Positions 42,483-50,871 of a DNA stretch of 64,000 nt are shown in pieces. The notes beneath the pieces were generated by a model. It did no database searches, was not told the origin of the DNA, and saw only the letters and a program-made list of their open reading frames with translations. The DNA is from Hoeflea_A sp963921345 (GTDB lineage Bacteria; Pseudomonadota; Alphaproteobacteria; Rhizobiales; Rhizobiaceae). The first letter of the stretch is position 1, and every line of letters begins with the position of its first letter. A program made the translations under genes and the position numbers. Location of the stretch: contig CAWUFE020000001.1 of NCBI GenBank assembly GCA_963921345.3, forward strand, positions 372,001 through 436,000, in the 5' to 3' direction.

Positions 42483-43418
42483 TCAGGATCTCCTCATGGC
42501 TCTGAGCTGGGCCCAGCCCAGCAGGACCGCGATGATCAGCAACACGACGGAGATGGCGTTGGCGTAGCCCATGTTGCCGAGATTGAAGGCGTGCAGATAG
42601 ATGTAGGTTCCAAGCACCTGCGTGGCGTTTGCCGGGCCGCCCTGGGTCGTCGCGTAGATCAGGTCAAACACCTTGATGCCGCCGATCGTCGTTATCAGCA
42701 CGGCGACCAGCAGGACGTTGCGGATGGAAGGCAGCGTGATGTGCCAGAACGCCCGCAACCCGCGGGCGCCGTCGAGGGCCGCAGCCTCGTAGATTTCCCG
42801 CGGGATTCCCTGCAGGCCGGCAAGGATCAGCACCATGACGAACCCGGTGTACTGCCAGGCGGCGATCACCAGCAGCACCCAGATGGCGATGTCCGGATCG
42901 CCGAGCCAGCCGAGCGCCGGCGGCTTCAGGCCGACCGCCTTGATGAAGGCGGTGAACGCGCCGGTGTTGGGGTCGAGGATCATCAGCCAGATGAGGGCGA
43001 TGGCAACGGTGGAGATGACCAGCGGAGCGAAGATGATGGTGCGATAGACCGTCGAATAGCGCGGCAGGCCGCGATCGAGGATTGCCGCCAGCACGGTCCC
43101 GCCGCCGACCTGGATGACGATGGATCCGACGACGATGATGAGATTGTTGCGCAGGGCGATCCAGAAAACCGGATCCTGAAAGGCGCGGACGTAATTGCTC
43201 AGACCGACGAACTTCCAGTTGGTGAACGAGATGCCGATTTCGAACAGCGAGCCGGCAATCGCCATGAGCGCCGGGATGAAGATGAAAATCGTGCACAGCC
43301 CCAGCGCCGGAAGCAGCAGGAAAAGCGTGTGCAGCCTGGCGGACAGGAAACGCCCGACCACTTTTTGCCGTGCTCGCGCGGGCGCTATCCAATCGGTCGA
43401 AGTGCTGTGCGTTTCCAT
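42483..43418 (-). CDS. Sugar ABC transporter permease (MalF family)
   Basis: The 311-residue permease has six predicted helices, an N-terminal cytoplasmic stretch and the EAA loop YEAAALDGARGLRAFWHITLPSIR. It forms the channel with the MalG-type protein. The gene starts 94 bases after the end of the disrupted binding-protein gene, so transcription may now be cut by the inserted element. Confidence 0.93.
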   Translation of the reverse strand: METHSTSTDWIAPARARQKVVGRFLSARLHTLFLLLPALGLCTIFIFIPALMAIAGSLFEIGISFTNWKFVGLSNYVRAFQDPVFWIALRNNLIIVVGSIVIQVGGGTVLAAILDRGLPRYSTVYRTIIFAPLVISTVAIALIWLMILDPNTGAFTAFIKAVGLKPPALGWLGDPDIAIWVLLVIAAWQYTGFVMVLILAGLQGIPREIYEAAALDGARGLRAFWHITLPSIRNVLLVAVLITTIGGIKVFDLIYATTQGGPANATQVLGTYIYLHAFNLGNMGYANAISVVLLIIAVLLGWAQLRAMRRS

Positions 43419-43512
43419 GCAACCGGACCCGGTTTCGAATTGTAGGCGGACAGGCGTGCCGAGGGCCGGCCGGGCCGCGTTGGCAAAACGCGCCCCGGCC
43501 GACCGGGAGGAG

Positions 43513-44077
43513 CTATTGCGAGTTCATCTTGGCCTTGGCCGCGAGTGCCGTTTCGCGAATGGCGGCGACCGCCTCCTCGGGCGTCTTGGTGCCGTTCAGC
43601 ACCTCGACGCCGACATCCAGATAGGCGTTGGCGACGCTGGCCTCGAGCAGCACGTCCAGGACGTTGAAGGAGGCCGACAGCGAGGCCATGTCGCTGGCCA
43701 TCCACTTGAACTGCTCCGAAGCGCCTTCCAGTTCCTGGATCTTGTCGGCATTGGAGGGCAGGGCCGCACGGGCCCGAGCCAGCCCAAGCGCGCTTTCCGG
43801 GTTCACCAGGAAGCTTGCCCAGGCGACAGCCTCTTTCGGGTGTTTGGTCTTGGCGGAGATCTGCAGGCCCTGCGGAATCACCATGTTGGTCGTGCCGTCG
43901 CTCTTGCCGCCTTCGACGCGGGGGAAGCGGAACATGCCGTAATTGGTGAAGCCGTCATTGTCGAAAGTCGACATGCACCACGATCCGCAAAAGATCAGCG
44001 GGGCGATCTCGCTGGAGAACATGGCCCGGGTGGCCTCCGGCGACGTCGCGTTGGGAGCATCCTGGAAGCAGCCGGCC
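43513..44077 (-). pseudogene. 3' fragment of the IS-split sugar-binding-protein gene
   Basis: This fragment encodes the C-terminal 188 residues or so of an extracellular sugar-binding protein, starting AGCFQDAPNATSPEATRAMF and ending LAAKAKMNSQ. It has no start of its own. It continues in frame from the 5' fragment at 46334-47070 once the element and one copy of the TGCTG target repeat are removed. Together they give a 433-codon gene of normal length for this family. Confidence 0.93.
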
Positions 44078-44082
44078 TGCTG
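44078..44082. repeat. Target-site duplication TGCTG (left copy)
   Basis: The five bases TGCTG directly precede the element's TGT end and recur just after its other end at 46334-46338. A 5-bp duplication is in the normal range for IS21 elements. Confidence 0.88.
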
Positions 44083-44190
44083 TGTCAAGCGACACCTACA
44101 CTTACGAGTTAAGACGACACCCAGTGTTACGAGGACAGCGCGATTTGGGGGGCGTACGCCCCCCAAATCGCGGCGCCAAAATTTGCCCGT

Positions 44191-44970
44191 TCAGGCGCTC
44201 TCTTTTGTCAGAAGTTCTTCGAGGTCGCGCAGCCGATATGAGCGGCCTTTGATGTTGAGCACATGAGATCGGTGAAGGAGCCGATCGAGGATCGCGGCAG
44301 CAAGGACTTCATCGCCGGCGAGCAACTCGGTCCAGTCGCGAATGCTCTTGTTGGTGGTGATGATCATCGCACCCCGAGCGTAGCGATAGCTGACCAGCCG
44401 GAAGAAGAGGCCGGCCTCTTCCCGGTTCATCGGATCAAAACCCATTTCATCGATCAGCAGCAGCGAACTGGACATGTATTTCCGGCCCTTTAGCCTTGTA
44501 GGCGGCAGAAGCGCGTCCGCCTTGATGGCCGTCAGCAGTTCATCAAAGCGATAGTACTGGACTGAGAAGCCGAGTTGGATCGCCCGGATGCCCAGTCCCA
44601 CGAGCAAGTGCGACTTCCCGACCCCGGGCGGCCCCTGAAGCAGGACAACCTCGGCATTCCGGATCCAGGCCCCGGTCGCCAAGGTGTCGATGCGGGAACG
44701 CTCGATTGCCGGCTGGAAGGCAAAATCAAAGTTTTCCAACGTCTGCCCGGTCGGGATTTTCGACGTCTTCATCATCGTCTTGATGCGCCGTTCTTCGCGG
44801 CCGGCACGCTCAATATCGAGAATCCGTTCAAGTAACTGGTGAGCGGACATCTCGGTGCTGACGGCCTCCGACAGCAAAGTGTCCAGCGCCTCGGATGCGT
44901 AGCCAAGGCCGAGTGCGTCCAGCTTCTCGCGGGTTACGTCAATATCCAGTTTTATGCTCCGAGACGTCAT
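44191..44970 (-). CDS. istB: IS21 helper ATPase IstB
   Basis: The 259-residue AAA+ ATPase has Walker A GPPGVGKSHLL near residue 113 and Walker B LLLIDEMGFDP near residue 172, the DnaC-like pattern of IstB. It helps the transposase choose its target. The start overlaps the istA stop (ATGA). Confidence 0.95.
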   Translation of the reverse strand: MTSRSIKLDIDVTREKLDALGLGYASEALDTLLSEAVSTEMSAHQLLERILDIERAGREERRIKTMMKTSKIPTGQTLENFDFAFQPAIERSRIDTLATGAWIRNAEVVLLQGPPGVGKSHLLVGLGIRAIQLGFSVQYYRFDELLTAIKADALLPPTRLKGRKYMSSSLLLIDEMGFDPMNREEAGLFFRLVSYRYARGAMIITTNKSIRDWTELLAGDEVLAAAILDRLLHRSHVLNIKGRSYRLRDLEELLTKESA

Positions 44971-46229
44971 CGGGCCACCTCCGCCAGACGGGCGTAGATG
45001 TCGATCGAGCGCTGCTGAACATTGCTGGCCGCCAGCGCCTGAAGGCCTCGCCCCATCTTGCCAAGCGGCATCGGCGCGCGGACACGATCGGTGTCATCAC
45101 CATCGAAGTGTGCATCGTCACACACGATCAGCCGCTCGGTGCGGCGCGGATGCATGGCGATCACTTCGGCATTCTTGAGGATCTGCACGTGCCCGGCCAG
45201 ACCGCGCACCTCCACGTCCTGGCCGACGAAACGGAACGGCACGCTGTATTGTCGGCCTTCGAAGCTGACGAGGCAGTCAATTCCGACGGGCCTGCGCACG
45301 ACGATGTCGAACGGTTCCGGCAGCGTCTCGGGCAATGGCGTCAGAAGACGACGCTCCTGTTCCCACGCTTCGGCGACACTGGTGCCGGTCGCCGGGCACC
45401 GCAGGCGGCCGGCACGCTCTTCAAGCCGCGCATCGGTCACGGCCTGCAGCTGTTCCAGGCTGTCAAAGGCCTCCTTGCTAGGATCAACCGTCTCACGAAG
45501 GTCGCGCACATGTCTCTCGACTTTACCCTTTCCCTCCGGATGCCGAGGTTGGCAGGCGTCGACATGGAAGTTCAGTTGCGCTGCAAAGCGCCGATACGTC
45601 TCGTTGATGACGCCCCAGGCGCCGGCCCCCTTGGAGATCGCCGTCTTCACGTTGTCGATGCGCAGAACCGCGACTGAACCGCCCAAGCGACGCAAACACG
45701 CCGTATTGCAAGACTGCCAGGACAACATGTCCTTCGAACGAGACCAGACAACCGCCCGTTTGCGGCTCCAAGAAAGCGTCACGATCAAGGCAGAAAGATC
45801 GACAACCTCGTCGCCAAGAACCACGCCGGGAAACTCCGCCCAGTCCACCTGGGCCTGTGCGCCGGCCGGCGTCTCAACACGACGTCTCGCCCGGACCTTC
45901 GGGGCCGGATACGTCGCCTTCCAATATCTCTGAACCGATCGCAGGCTCCCGCCATAACCATGCTCGCGCTGCAGCCACCGATGAAGATCCACCAGGTTTA
46001 CACGGCCGTCCTCTTGCTGAGAGCGCCAATGCGAGATCGCTTCCGCATAATCGGCGGCCTTGAATGTCTGCTTGGACCTACCATCCAATACGCCCGCCGA
46101 TCGGCGCTTGTGATGATATCGAACCGTGCCCTCCGTAACCCCGAGAAGCCGCGCCACTGCGCTCTGGGAATGCCCCTGTTTCAACAATACAGCCATGGCT
46201 GTCCGTTCCTCTTTTGCGAGAAAGCTCAT
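44967..46229 (-). CDS. istA: IS21 transposase IstA
   Basis: The 420-residue transposase has an N-terminal helix-turn-helix (QSAVARLLGVTEGTVRYH) and the DDE catalytic core: D in QVDWAEFPG, D in LRIDNVKTA and E in PEGKGKVERHVRDL. I chose the ATG at 46229, with a GGAAAAAGACG site upstream. The length and motifs are those of an active element. Confidence 0.95.
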   Translation of the reverse strand: MSFLAKEERTAMAVLLKQGHSQSAVARLLGVTEGTVRYHHKRRSAGVLDGRSKQTFKAADYAEAISHWRSQQEDGRVNLVDLHRWLQREHGYGGSLRSVQRYWKATYPAPKVRARRRVETPAGAQAQVDWAEFPGVVLGDEVVDLSALIVTLSWSRKRAVVWSRSKDMLSWQSCNTACLRRLGGSVAVLRIDNVKTAISKGAGAWGVINETYRRFAAQLNFHVDACQPRHPEGKGKVERHVRDLRETVDPSKEAFDSLEQLQAVTDARLEERAGRLRCPATGTSVAEAWEQERRLLTPLPETLPEPFDIVVRRPVGIDCLVSFEGRQYSVPFRFVGQDVEVRGLAGHVQILKNAEVIAMHPRRTERLIVCDDAHFDGDDTDRVRAPMPLGKMGRGLQALAASNVQQRSIDIYARLAEVAR

Positions 46230-46333
46230 CGTCTTTTTCCGCCAATTGTTGACGGAAAATCGATGAGCTAAGGCTGTTGCCACCTCGTAAAGGTAGCTGT
46301 CGCCTTACGGTCAAAATGAACTGTCGCCCTACA

Positions 46334-46338
46334 TGCTG
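46334..46338. repeat. Target-site duplication TGCTG (right copy)
   Basis: The second copy of the five-base duplication made on insertion. It follows the element's ACA end at 46333. Confidence 0.88.
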
Positions 46339-47070
46339 GAGGTCGAGGACCTTCTGCCAGGCGGTGACGTAGCCGGGATCGGTGAAGAGCTGGTCGTCCG
46401 GCGCGGTCAGCGCATAGTCCGCCGCCGTTCCATCGATGCCCATCACGCGCTCGTCGAGCAGGGTGATGAAGTGGTTGAGCTTCCAGCGCTCCGAATTGCC
46501 GAGCGGCATGGGAACGATGCGGTCGTCGACCTTGCGGATCGCCTGACACAGGTCGAGCAACTGGCCGAAGGTCTCGGGCGGGCTCAGCTGGTTCTGCGCG
46601 AAGAAGTCCTTGTTGTAGTAGAAATATTTGGTGATTGCGTCGGTGGGAATACCGTAGTTCTTGCCGTCGACCATGAAGGAGGCCTGCCAGGAGTCCGACA
46701 GCATGTTGCGGAAGCCGCCCTCCTGCTTGCCCAGTTCGCTGATGTCGAGTGCTAGGCCCTCGCGCGCCAGCCGCGCCGCATCCTCGCCCGACCAGTTGAA
46801 GAAAACGTCCGGCGGCTCGGAGCCGACGAGTGCCACCTGGATGGCGGTCTTGTAGGCCTCGTTCGGCGTGCTTTCCAAAACGATGTCGACATTCGGGTAG
46901 AGCTTCTTGAACGCCTGCTTGCGCTCTTCGATGTATTCCGGGTAGTCCGGATTGGTGAGCGACCACATCTTGAGCGTGATGTTCTCGGCAAGGCCGGTGC
47001 CTGCCTGAAGCGCCAGGACGGCGGCGCAAAGACCGAGACATGTGCCGGTCCTGATCAGTGTCTTCAACAT
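46334..47070 (-). pseudogene. 5' fragment of the IS-split sugar-binding-protein gene
   Basis: This part encodes the signal peptide (MLKTLIRTGTCLGLCAAVLA, cleavage near GLAEN) and the first 245 residues of a family 1 extracellular solute-binding protein, including IVLESTPNEAYKTAIQVAL and YGIPTDAITKYFYYNKDFF. The frame runs on into the element and ends in foreign sequence, so any product lacks the C-terminal lobe. The start at 47070 has the TGGGAGGAAATCTCG ribosome site. An operator lies 90 bases upstream. Uptake through this ABC transporter is probably lost unless another binding protein can substitute. Confidence 0.92.
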
Positions 47071-47160
47071 CGAGATTTCCTCCCAGTGCACCGCATGCGC
47101 GGCGACGTTGCGGCGTCTGTCCTGCCGGAATTTCGGTCGACAAGACACCTGAATGATGTT

Positions 47161-47178
47161 TATCGAAACCTTTCGATA
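47161..47178. promoter_or_regulatory. LacI-type operator palindrome
   Basis: TATCGAAA-CC-TTTCGATA is a perfect 18-base palindrome, and LacI-family proteins typically bind such sites. It lies between the divergent lacI-like gene at 47312 and the sugar-binding-protein gene at 47070, so it probably controls the transport operon and perhaps the regulator gene. Confidence 0.82.
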
Positions 47179-47311
47179 ATTAGCAATCAAACGTCGAACA
47201 CGATTGCTGTCAAGGCAAAATAATGCTGCATCCGCTAAAGATAGCTGCTCGACGGGTCGGGTGGCCCGGTGATTTGCTTTTTAATTCAAGCCGCTGTATC
47301 AAAGGCGATAA

Positions 47312-48349
47312 ATGCCGCAAACCAAGGGAAAACGGCTTGTAATGACGACCATACGGGATGTCGCGAGAATTGCCGGGGTGTCGATTTCGACGGTTTCGCT
47401 CGCTCTCAATCAGCGCGATCGGGTCAGCGAAAAAACGTTTCGAAAAGTGATGGAAGCATCGGCCCTAGCGGGATACGCCGCCAATCCGATCGCCCAGAGC
47501 CTGAAACTCGGACGCAGTCCGATCATCAGCATGATCGTTTCGGATGTGCGCAACGAATTTGCCGGCAAATTCCTCGGCGAAATCGAAAAGCGCGCCTTCG
47601 AGAAGGAGTTCCTGGTCACTCTCTCCGACACCGCCGGCATCGTCAAATACGAGGCCGCCGTTCTCAGCCAGGTGGTCGGCCAGCGGGTCGCCGGCATCAT
47701 CATCTCGCCGACCCGGGCAACGGCGTCGCTGGTGCCGCAGCTCGACGAAACGTCGATTCCGATCATTCTGATCGACCACAAGCTCAAGGATCTGCAGTGC
47801 GACTTCGTCGGCCTCGACAACCGGCTGGCGATCGCCATCCTGGTCCGCCATCTGGTGGGACACGGGCATACCCGCATCGGTTATGTCGGCGGCACGGAAA
47901 ACCAGTGGGCGGCGGACGAGCGCTTGGCCGGCTTCCTGGAGGCGCTTGCGGCAGCCGGATTGCCCGTCGACGAAAGCCTTGTCGTGAGCGGTAGTTTCGT
48001 GCGCACCGGCGGCTATCAGGCGGCAACCAAACTGCTTGTTGGCAAGGACCGCCCGACGGCCATCCTGGCGGCGAACCACGAGATGATGCTGGGAGTTCTT
48101 CAGGCGTCCCGCGAACTGGGGTTCCCTTGTCCGCAAGACCTGTCCATATGCTGCGTCGACGGCGTTCCGTGGGGCGATGTGCTGACCCCGCAAATCACCC
48201 ATGTCGCACAGCCGATCGAGGCGATGGCTGCGCAGGTCAGCGATTGGCTGCTCGAGCGCGTCGAAAACAAGGACACATCGATTCCGCCGCGCGAAAAGCT
48301 GTTCGCGCACGAATTCGTCGCCGGCGGGTCCTGTGCCCCGCCGAGGTGA
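47312..48349 (+). CDS. LacI-family transcriptional regulator
   Basis: The 345-residue protein has the LacI DNA-binding domain (TTIRDVARIAGVSISTVSLALN, residues about 12-33) and the periplasmic-binding-protein-like sugar domain, with IIDH-like IILIDHKLKDLQ and VGGTENQWAADERLAGF. The first ATG at 47312 gives an extra N-terminal stretch; an ATG at 47342 (MTTIRD) is nearer the family consensus and may be the true start. It is divergent from the sugar ABC operon and most likely represses it through the palindrome at 47161. The inducing sugar is not known. Confidence 0.92.
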   Translation: MPQTKGKRLVMTTIRDVARIAGVSISTVSLALNQRDRVSEKTFRKVMEASALAGYAANPIAQSLKLGRSPIISMIVSDVRNEFAGKFLGEIEKRAFEKEFLVTLSDTAGIVKYEAAVLSQVVGQRVAGIIISPTRATASLVPQLDETSIPIILIDHKLKDLQCDFVGLDNRLAIAILVRHLVGHGHTRIGYVGGTENQWAADERLAGFLEALAAAGLPVDESLVVSGSFVRTGGYQAATKLLVGKDRPTAILAANHEMMLGVLQASRELGFPCPQDLSICCVDGVPWGDVLTPQITHVAQPIEAMAAQVSDWLLERVENKDTSIPPREKLFAHEFVAGGSCAPPR

Positions 48350-48400
48350 TCGGCGCCCGGACCAGGGTCTTCCTTGGAACACTGCTTGTTGGTCAGGCTG

Positions 48401-49789
48401 TCAGCCCAGCAGCGAATCCAGGTCGACCGCAGCGGCGAATTCCTTCGCCGTCATGAGCCGGGCTTCCAGCACGACATCGCAGATCGTCCGTCCGGATTCG
48501 TGTGCTTCCCGGGCGACTTTGGCGGCTTTCTCGTATCCGAGCTTCGGCACGAGCGCCGTGGCGAGAACGAGGCTGCCGCGCAGCAGGCGTTCGCATCGCT
48601 TCTCGTCGGCACCGATGCCGACCACGCAGCGGTCCGTCAGGACGCCCATGGCGTTCGCCAGGATGCGGATCGATTCGAGCAGATTGAAAGCGATGACCGG
48701 CTCCATGGCGTTGAGCTGGAGCTGACCGTTTTCGGCCGCCATCGTGATGGTGATGTCGTTGCCGACGACCTGGTAGGCAACCTGGTTGACGACCTCGGGA
48801 ATGACCGGATTGATTTTGCCCGGCATGATGGAGGACCCCGCCTGAACCGGCGGAAGCGTGATTTCACCGAAGCCGGCGCGCGGGCCGCTGCCGAGCAGCC
48901 GCAGATCGCTGCTGATCTTGGAGATCTTGACGGCAACGCGCCTTAGCAGCCCGGAAAACGAAACAAAGGCGCCCATATCGGAAGAGGCGTCGACCAGATC
49001 GGCCGCCCCGACCAGGTCGAGGCCCGAGATCTCGGAAAGGTGCCGGACCGCCTTTTCGGCATAACCTTTCGGAGCGTTGATGCCGGTGCCGACCGCCGTG
49101 CCTCCGAGATTGACTGTTTTGAGGATGCGCGACAACTCCTCCAGCCGACCGATATCCTCCGCGATCGTGGATGCGAAGGATGCGAATTCGTGGCCCAGCG
49201 TGATCGGCACCGCGTCCTGCAGTTGGGTCCTGCCGACCTTGACGATGGGGGCGAATTCCCGCGACTTCGCCAGAAAAGCCTCGCCCAGCCGCTTCTGTTC
49301 GGCGATGAGCGTTCGGCTCTTGAAGATGACCGCCAGTCGTATGGCCGTCGGATAGGCATCGTTGGTGGACTGAGACAGGTTCACATGATCGTTGGGATGC
49401 AGATGGCCGTAATCGCCCCTCCGGTGTCCCAACTCCTCGAGCGCCAGGTTCGCGATGACCTCGTTGGCATTCATGTTGGTCGAGGTTCCCGCACCTCCCT
49501 GGATCATGTCGACAACGAACTGGTCGTGTCGCTCACCGGCGATGATCTTTCTGCAGGCAAGTTCGATCGCCTTTGCCCGGGTCTCATCGAGGGCCCCGAG
49601 GTCCCTGTTGGCGAGCGCCGCGGCAAGTTTGACCATGGCCAGCGACCTGACCAGATCCGGAAAGTGGGCGAGGCGAACGCCGGTTATCGGGAAGTTGTCA
49701 ACGGCCCGCGCGGTGTGGATGCCGAAGTAGAAGCGATCGTCGATCTCCCGATCGCCGATGAGGTCGTGTTCGATGCGGTGGGAGGCCAT
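48401..49789 (-). CDS. aspA: Aspartate ammonia-lyase (aspartase/fumarase superfamily)
   Basis: The 462-residue enzyme has the aspartase/fumarase signature GSSIMPGKINP near residue 317, GGAGTSTNMNANEV near residue 99 and HPNDHVNLSQSTNDAYPTA near 130. The last block fits aspartases and class II fumarases alike. Aspartase (aspartate to fumarate and ammonia) is preferred because of the gene's place after a carbamoylase and PyrC, where aspartate would be the product. It is the last gene of the operon that starts with the TRAP transporter at 57961. A fumarase cannot be excluded. Confidence 0.85.
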   Translation of the reverse strand: MASHRIEHDLIGDREIDDRFYFGIHTARAVDNFPITGVRLAHFPDLVRSLAMVKLAAALANRDLGALDETRAKAIELACRKIIAGERHDQFVVDMIQGGAGTSTNMNANEVIANLALEELGHRRGDYGHLHPNDHVNLSQSTNDAYPTAIRLAVIFKSRTLIAEQKRLGEAFLAKSREFAPIVKVGRTQLQDAVPITLGHEFASFASTIAEDIGRLEELSRILKTVNLGGTAVGTGINAPKGYAEKAVRHLSEISGLDLVGAADLVDASSDMGAFVSFSGLLRRVAVKISKISSDLRLLGSGPRAGFGEITLPPVQAGSSIMPGKINPVIPEVVNQVAYQVVGNDITITMAAENGQLQLNAMEPVIAFNLLESIRILANAMGVLTDRCVVGIGADEKRCERLLRGSLVLATALVPKLGYEKAAKVAREAHESGRTICDVVLEARLMTAKEFAAAVDLDSLLG

Positions 49790-49830
49790 TGGACGGTCCT
49801 GACAGGTTCAGTCGGAGGCAAGCCGACGCT

Positions 49831-50154
49831 TCATTTCCCGGATTCGGCAATGGCCAGGGCGACATCGTTCAGGGCGCGGATCTGCAGCTCGCTGCTGCGG
49901 TCGCTGGCGGCGCTTTCGAGCGTTTCGACGAAACCGCTGAAGCGATCGAACTCGCGGCCCGCGGTCTGGCTCAGCAATGGCTGGTCTTCATAGGTGTCGA
50001 TGAACTGGTCGGCGGCCACCGCCAGGAGAAAATTGAAAACGGCCAGATCGGGATTGCGCCGGATGTTTTCGCGCGCCTGGCGGGAGCAGTCCAGATAGGC
50101 GCGAACGCCTTTGCCGTTCCTTTCGACGATATCTTCAAGGTCGAGTATTTTCAT
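49831..50154 (-). CDS. Small protein of unknown function in the pyr-like operon
   Basis: I do not recognise this 107-residue acidic, helical protein. It has no signal peptide, membrane helix or cysteine pair beyond a single cysteine (YLDCSRQAREN). It starts four bases after the pyrE-like stop and ends 41 bases before aspA, so it belongs to the operon. Its placement between PyrE and aspartase suggests a regulatory or accessory role. A role tied to the substrate is inference. Confidence 0.6.
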   Translation of the reverse strand: MKILDLEDIVERNGKGVRAYLDCSRQARENIRRNPDLAVFNFLLAVAADQFIDTYEDQPLLSQTAGREFDRFSGFVETLESAASDRSSELQIRALNDVALAIAESGK

Positions 50155-50158
50155 GGCC

Positions 50159-50869
50159 TTACTCCTTTATCGCCAGAGCCGGTATTTCGGTCGCCCCGCC
50201 ATTGTTTCCGGACCAGGTCAGCGGGTCGTCCAGGAAGGCTTCCACCTCGCTCAGGGTCTGCGGGTCGAAGTAGCCCTGGTCCTTGCATACGGCCAGAACG
50301 TCCCGCCAGGTCGCCAGGTAGTGGAGGCGCAGTCCGATCTTGTCGAGCACCTCGTGCGTCTGCGGGAAGATGTCGTAGAAGAAGACCACGATGGTATCGG
50401 AGATTTCGGCGCCGGCCCGGCGCAGCGCCTCGCAAAAGTTGATCTTGCTGCCGCCGTCGGTCGTCAGGTCCTCCACCAGGAGCACTCTCTGCCCTTCGAG
50501 AATCTCGCCCTCGATTTGTGCGTCGCGGCCGAAGCCCTTCGGTTTCTTGCGCACATACTGCATCGGCAGGTTGAGGTTGTGCGCGAGCCATGCGGCGAAT
50601 GGAATGCCGGCCGTCTCGCCGCCGGCGACCGTGTCGAACTGCTCGAAGCCGACCTCGCGCAATACGACCGATGCGGCGAAATCCATCAACGTGGTTCTGA
50701 TCCGCGGATAGGAGATCAGTTTCCGGCAGTCGATGTAGACGGGGCTGGCCAGCCCCGACGTGAACATGAACGGCTTGTCGGCGCGAAAATGAACCGCATT
50801 GATCTCCAGCAGCATTTTCGCCGTCATCTCGGATATCAAGGCTCTGTCGGGGAACGAACTGGCGGGCAT
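50159..50869 (-). CDS. pyrE: Orotate phosphoribosyltransferase
   Basis: The 236-residue enzyme joins orotate to PRPP to give OMP. It has the PRPP-binding motif VLLVEDLTTDGGS near residue 120 and TSGLASPVYIDCRKLIS near residue 37, typical of PyrE. In this operon it would let imported orotate enter UMP synthesis as well as degradation. The ATG at 50869 begins 2 bases after the pyrC-like stop. Housekeeping PyrE genes usually stand elsewhere in alphaproteobacteria, so this may be a second copy. Confidence 0.9.
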   Translation of the reverse strand: MPASSFPDRALISEMTAKMLLEINAVHFRADKPFMFTSGLASPVYIDCRKLISYPRIRTTLMDFAASVVLREVGFEQFDTVAGGETAGIPFAAWLAHNLNLPMQYVRKKPKGFGRDAQIEGEILEGQRVLLVEDLTTDGGSKINFCEALRRAGAEISDTIVVFFYDIFPQTHEVLDKIGLRLHYLATWRDVLAVCKDQGYFDPQTLSEVEAFLDDPLTWSGNNGGATEIPALAIKE

Positions 50870-50871
50870 GG

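Larger units (their letters stand above)
44083..46333 (-). mobile_element. IS21-family insertion sequence, 2251 bp
   Basis: The element has TGT...ACA ends. The outermost 12 bases, TGTCAAGCGACA (44083-44094) and the reverse complement of 46322-46333 (TGTAGGGCGACA), match except at three positions. Further internal repeats built on GCGACA and TTACGAG lie near both ends, as IS21 elements usually have. It encodes istA and istB with a four-base overlap. Both frames are intact. It is flanked by TGCTG and splits a sugar-binding-protein gene. The 44095-44190 part is non-coding and has a GGGGGGCGTACGCCCCCC palindrome that may act as a terminator. Confidence 0.95.

Noticed and set aside
44095..44190. 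A separate regulatory site at the GGGGGGCGTACGCCCCCC palindrome
   Set aside because: It lies inside the IS21 element just after istB and most likely serves as the element's own terminator-like stem.
48401..49789. Class II fumarase as the product name
   Set aside because: Sequence motifs alone cannot decide, but a carbamoylase and PyrC in the same operon make aspartate the expected substrate, so aspartase is preferred.
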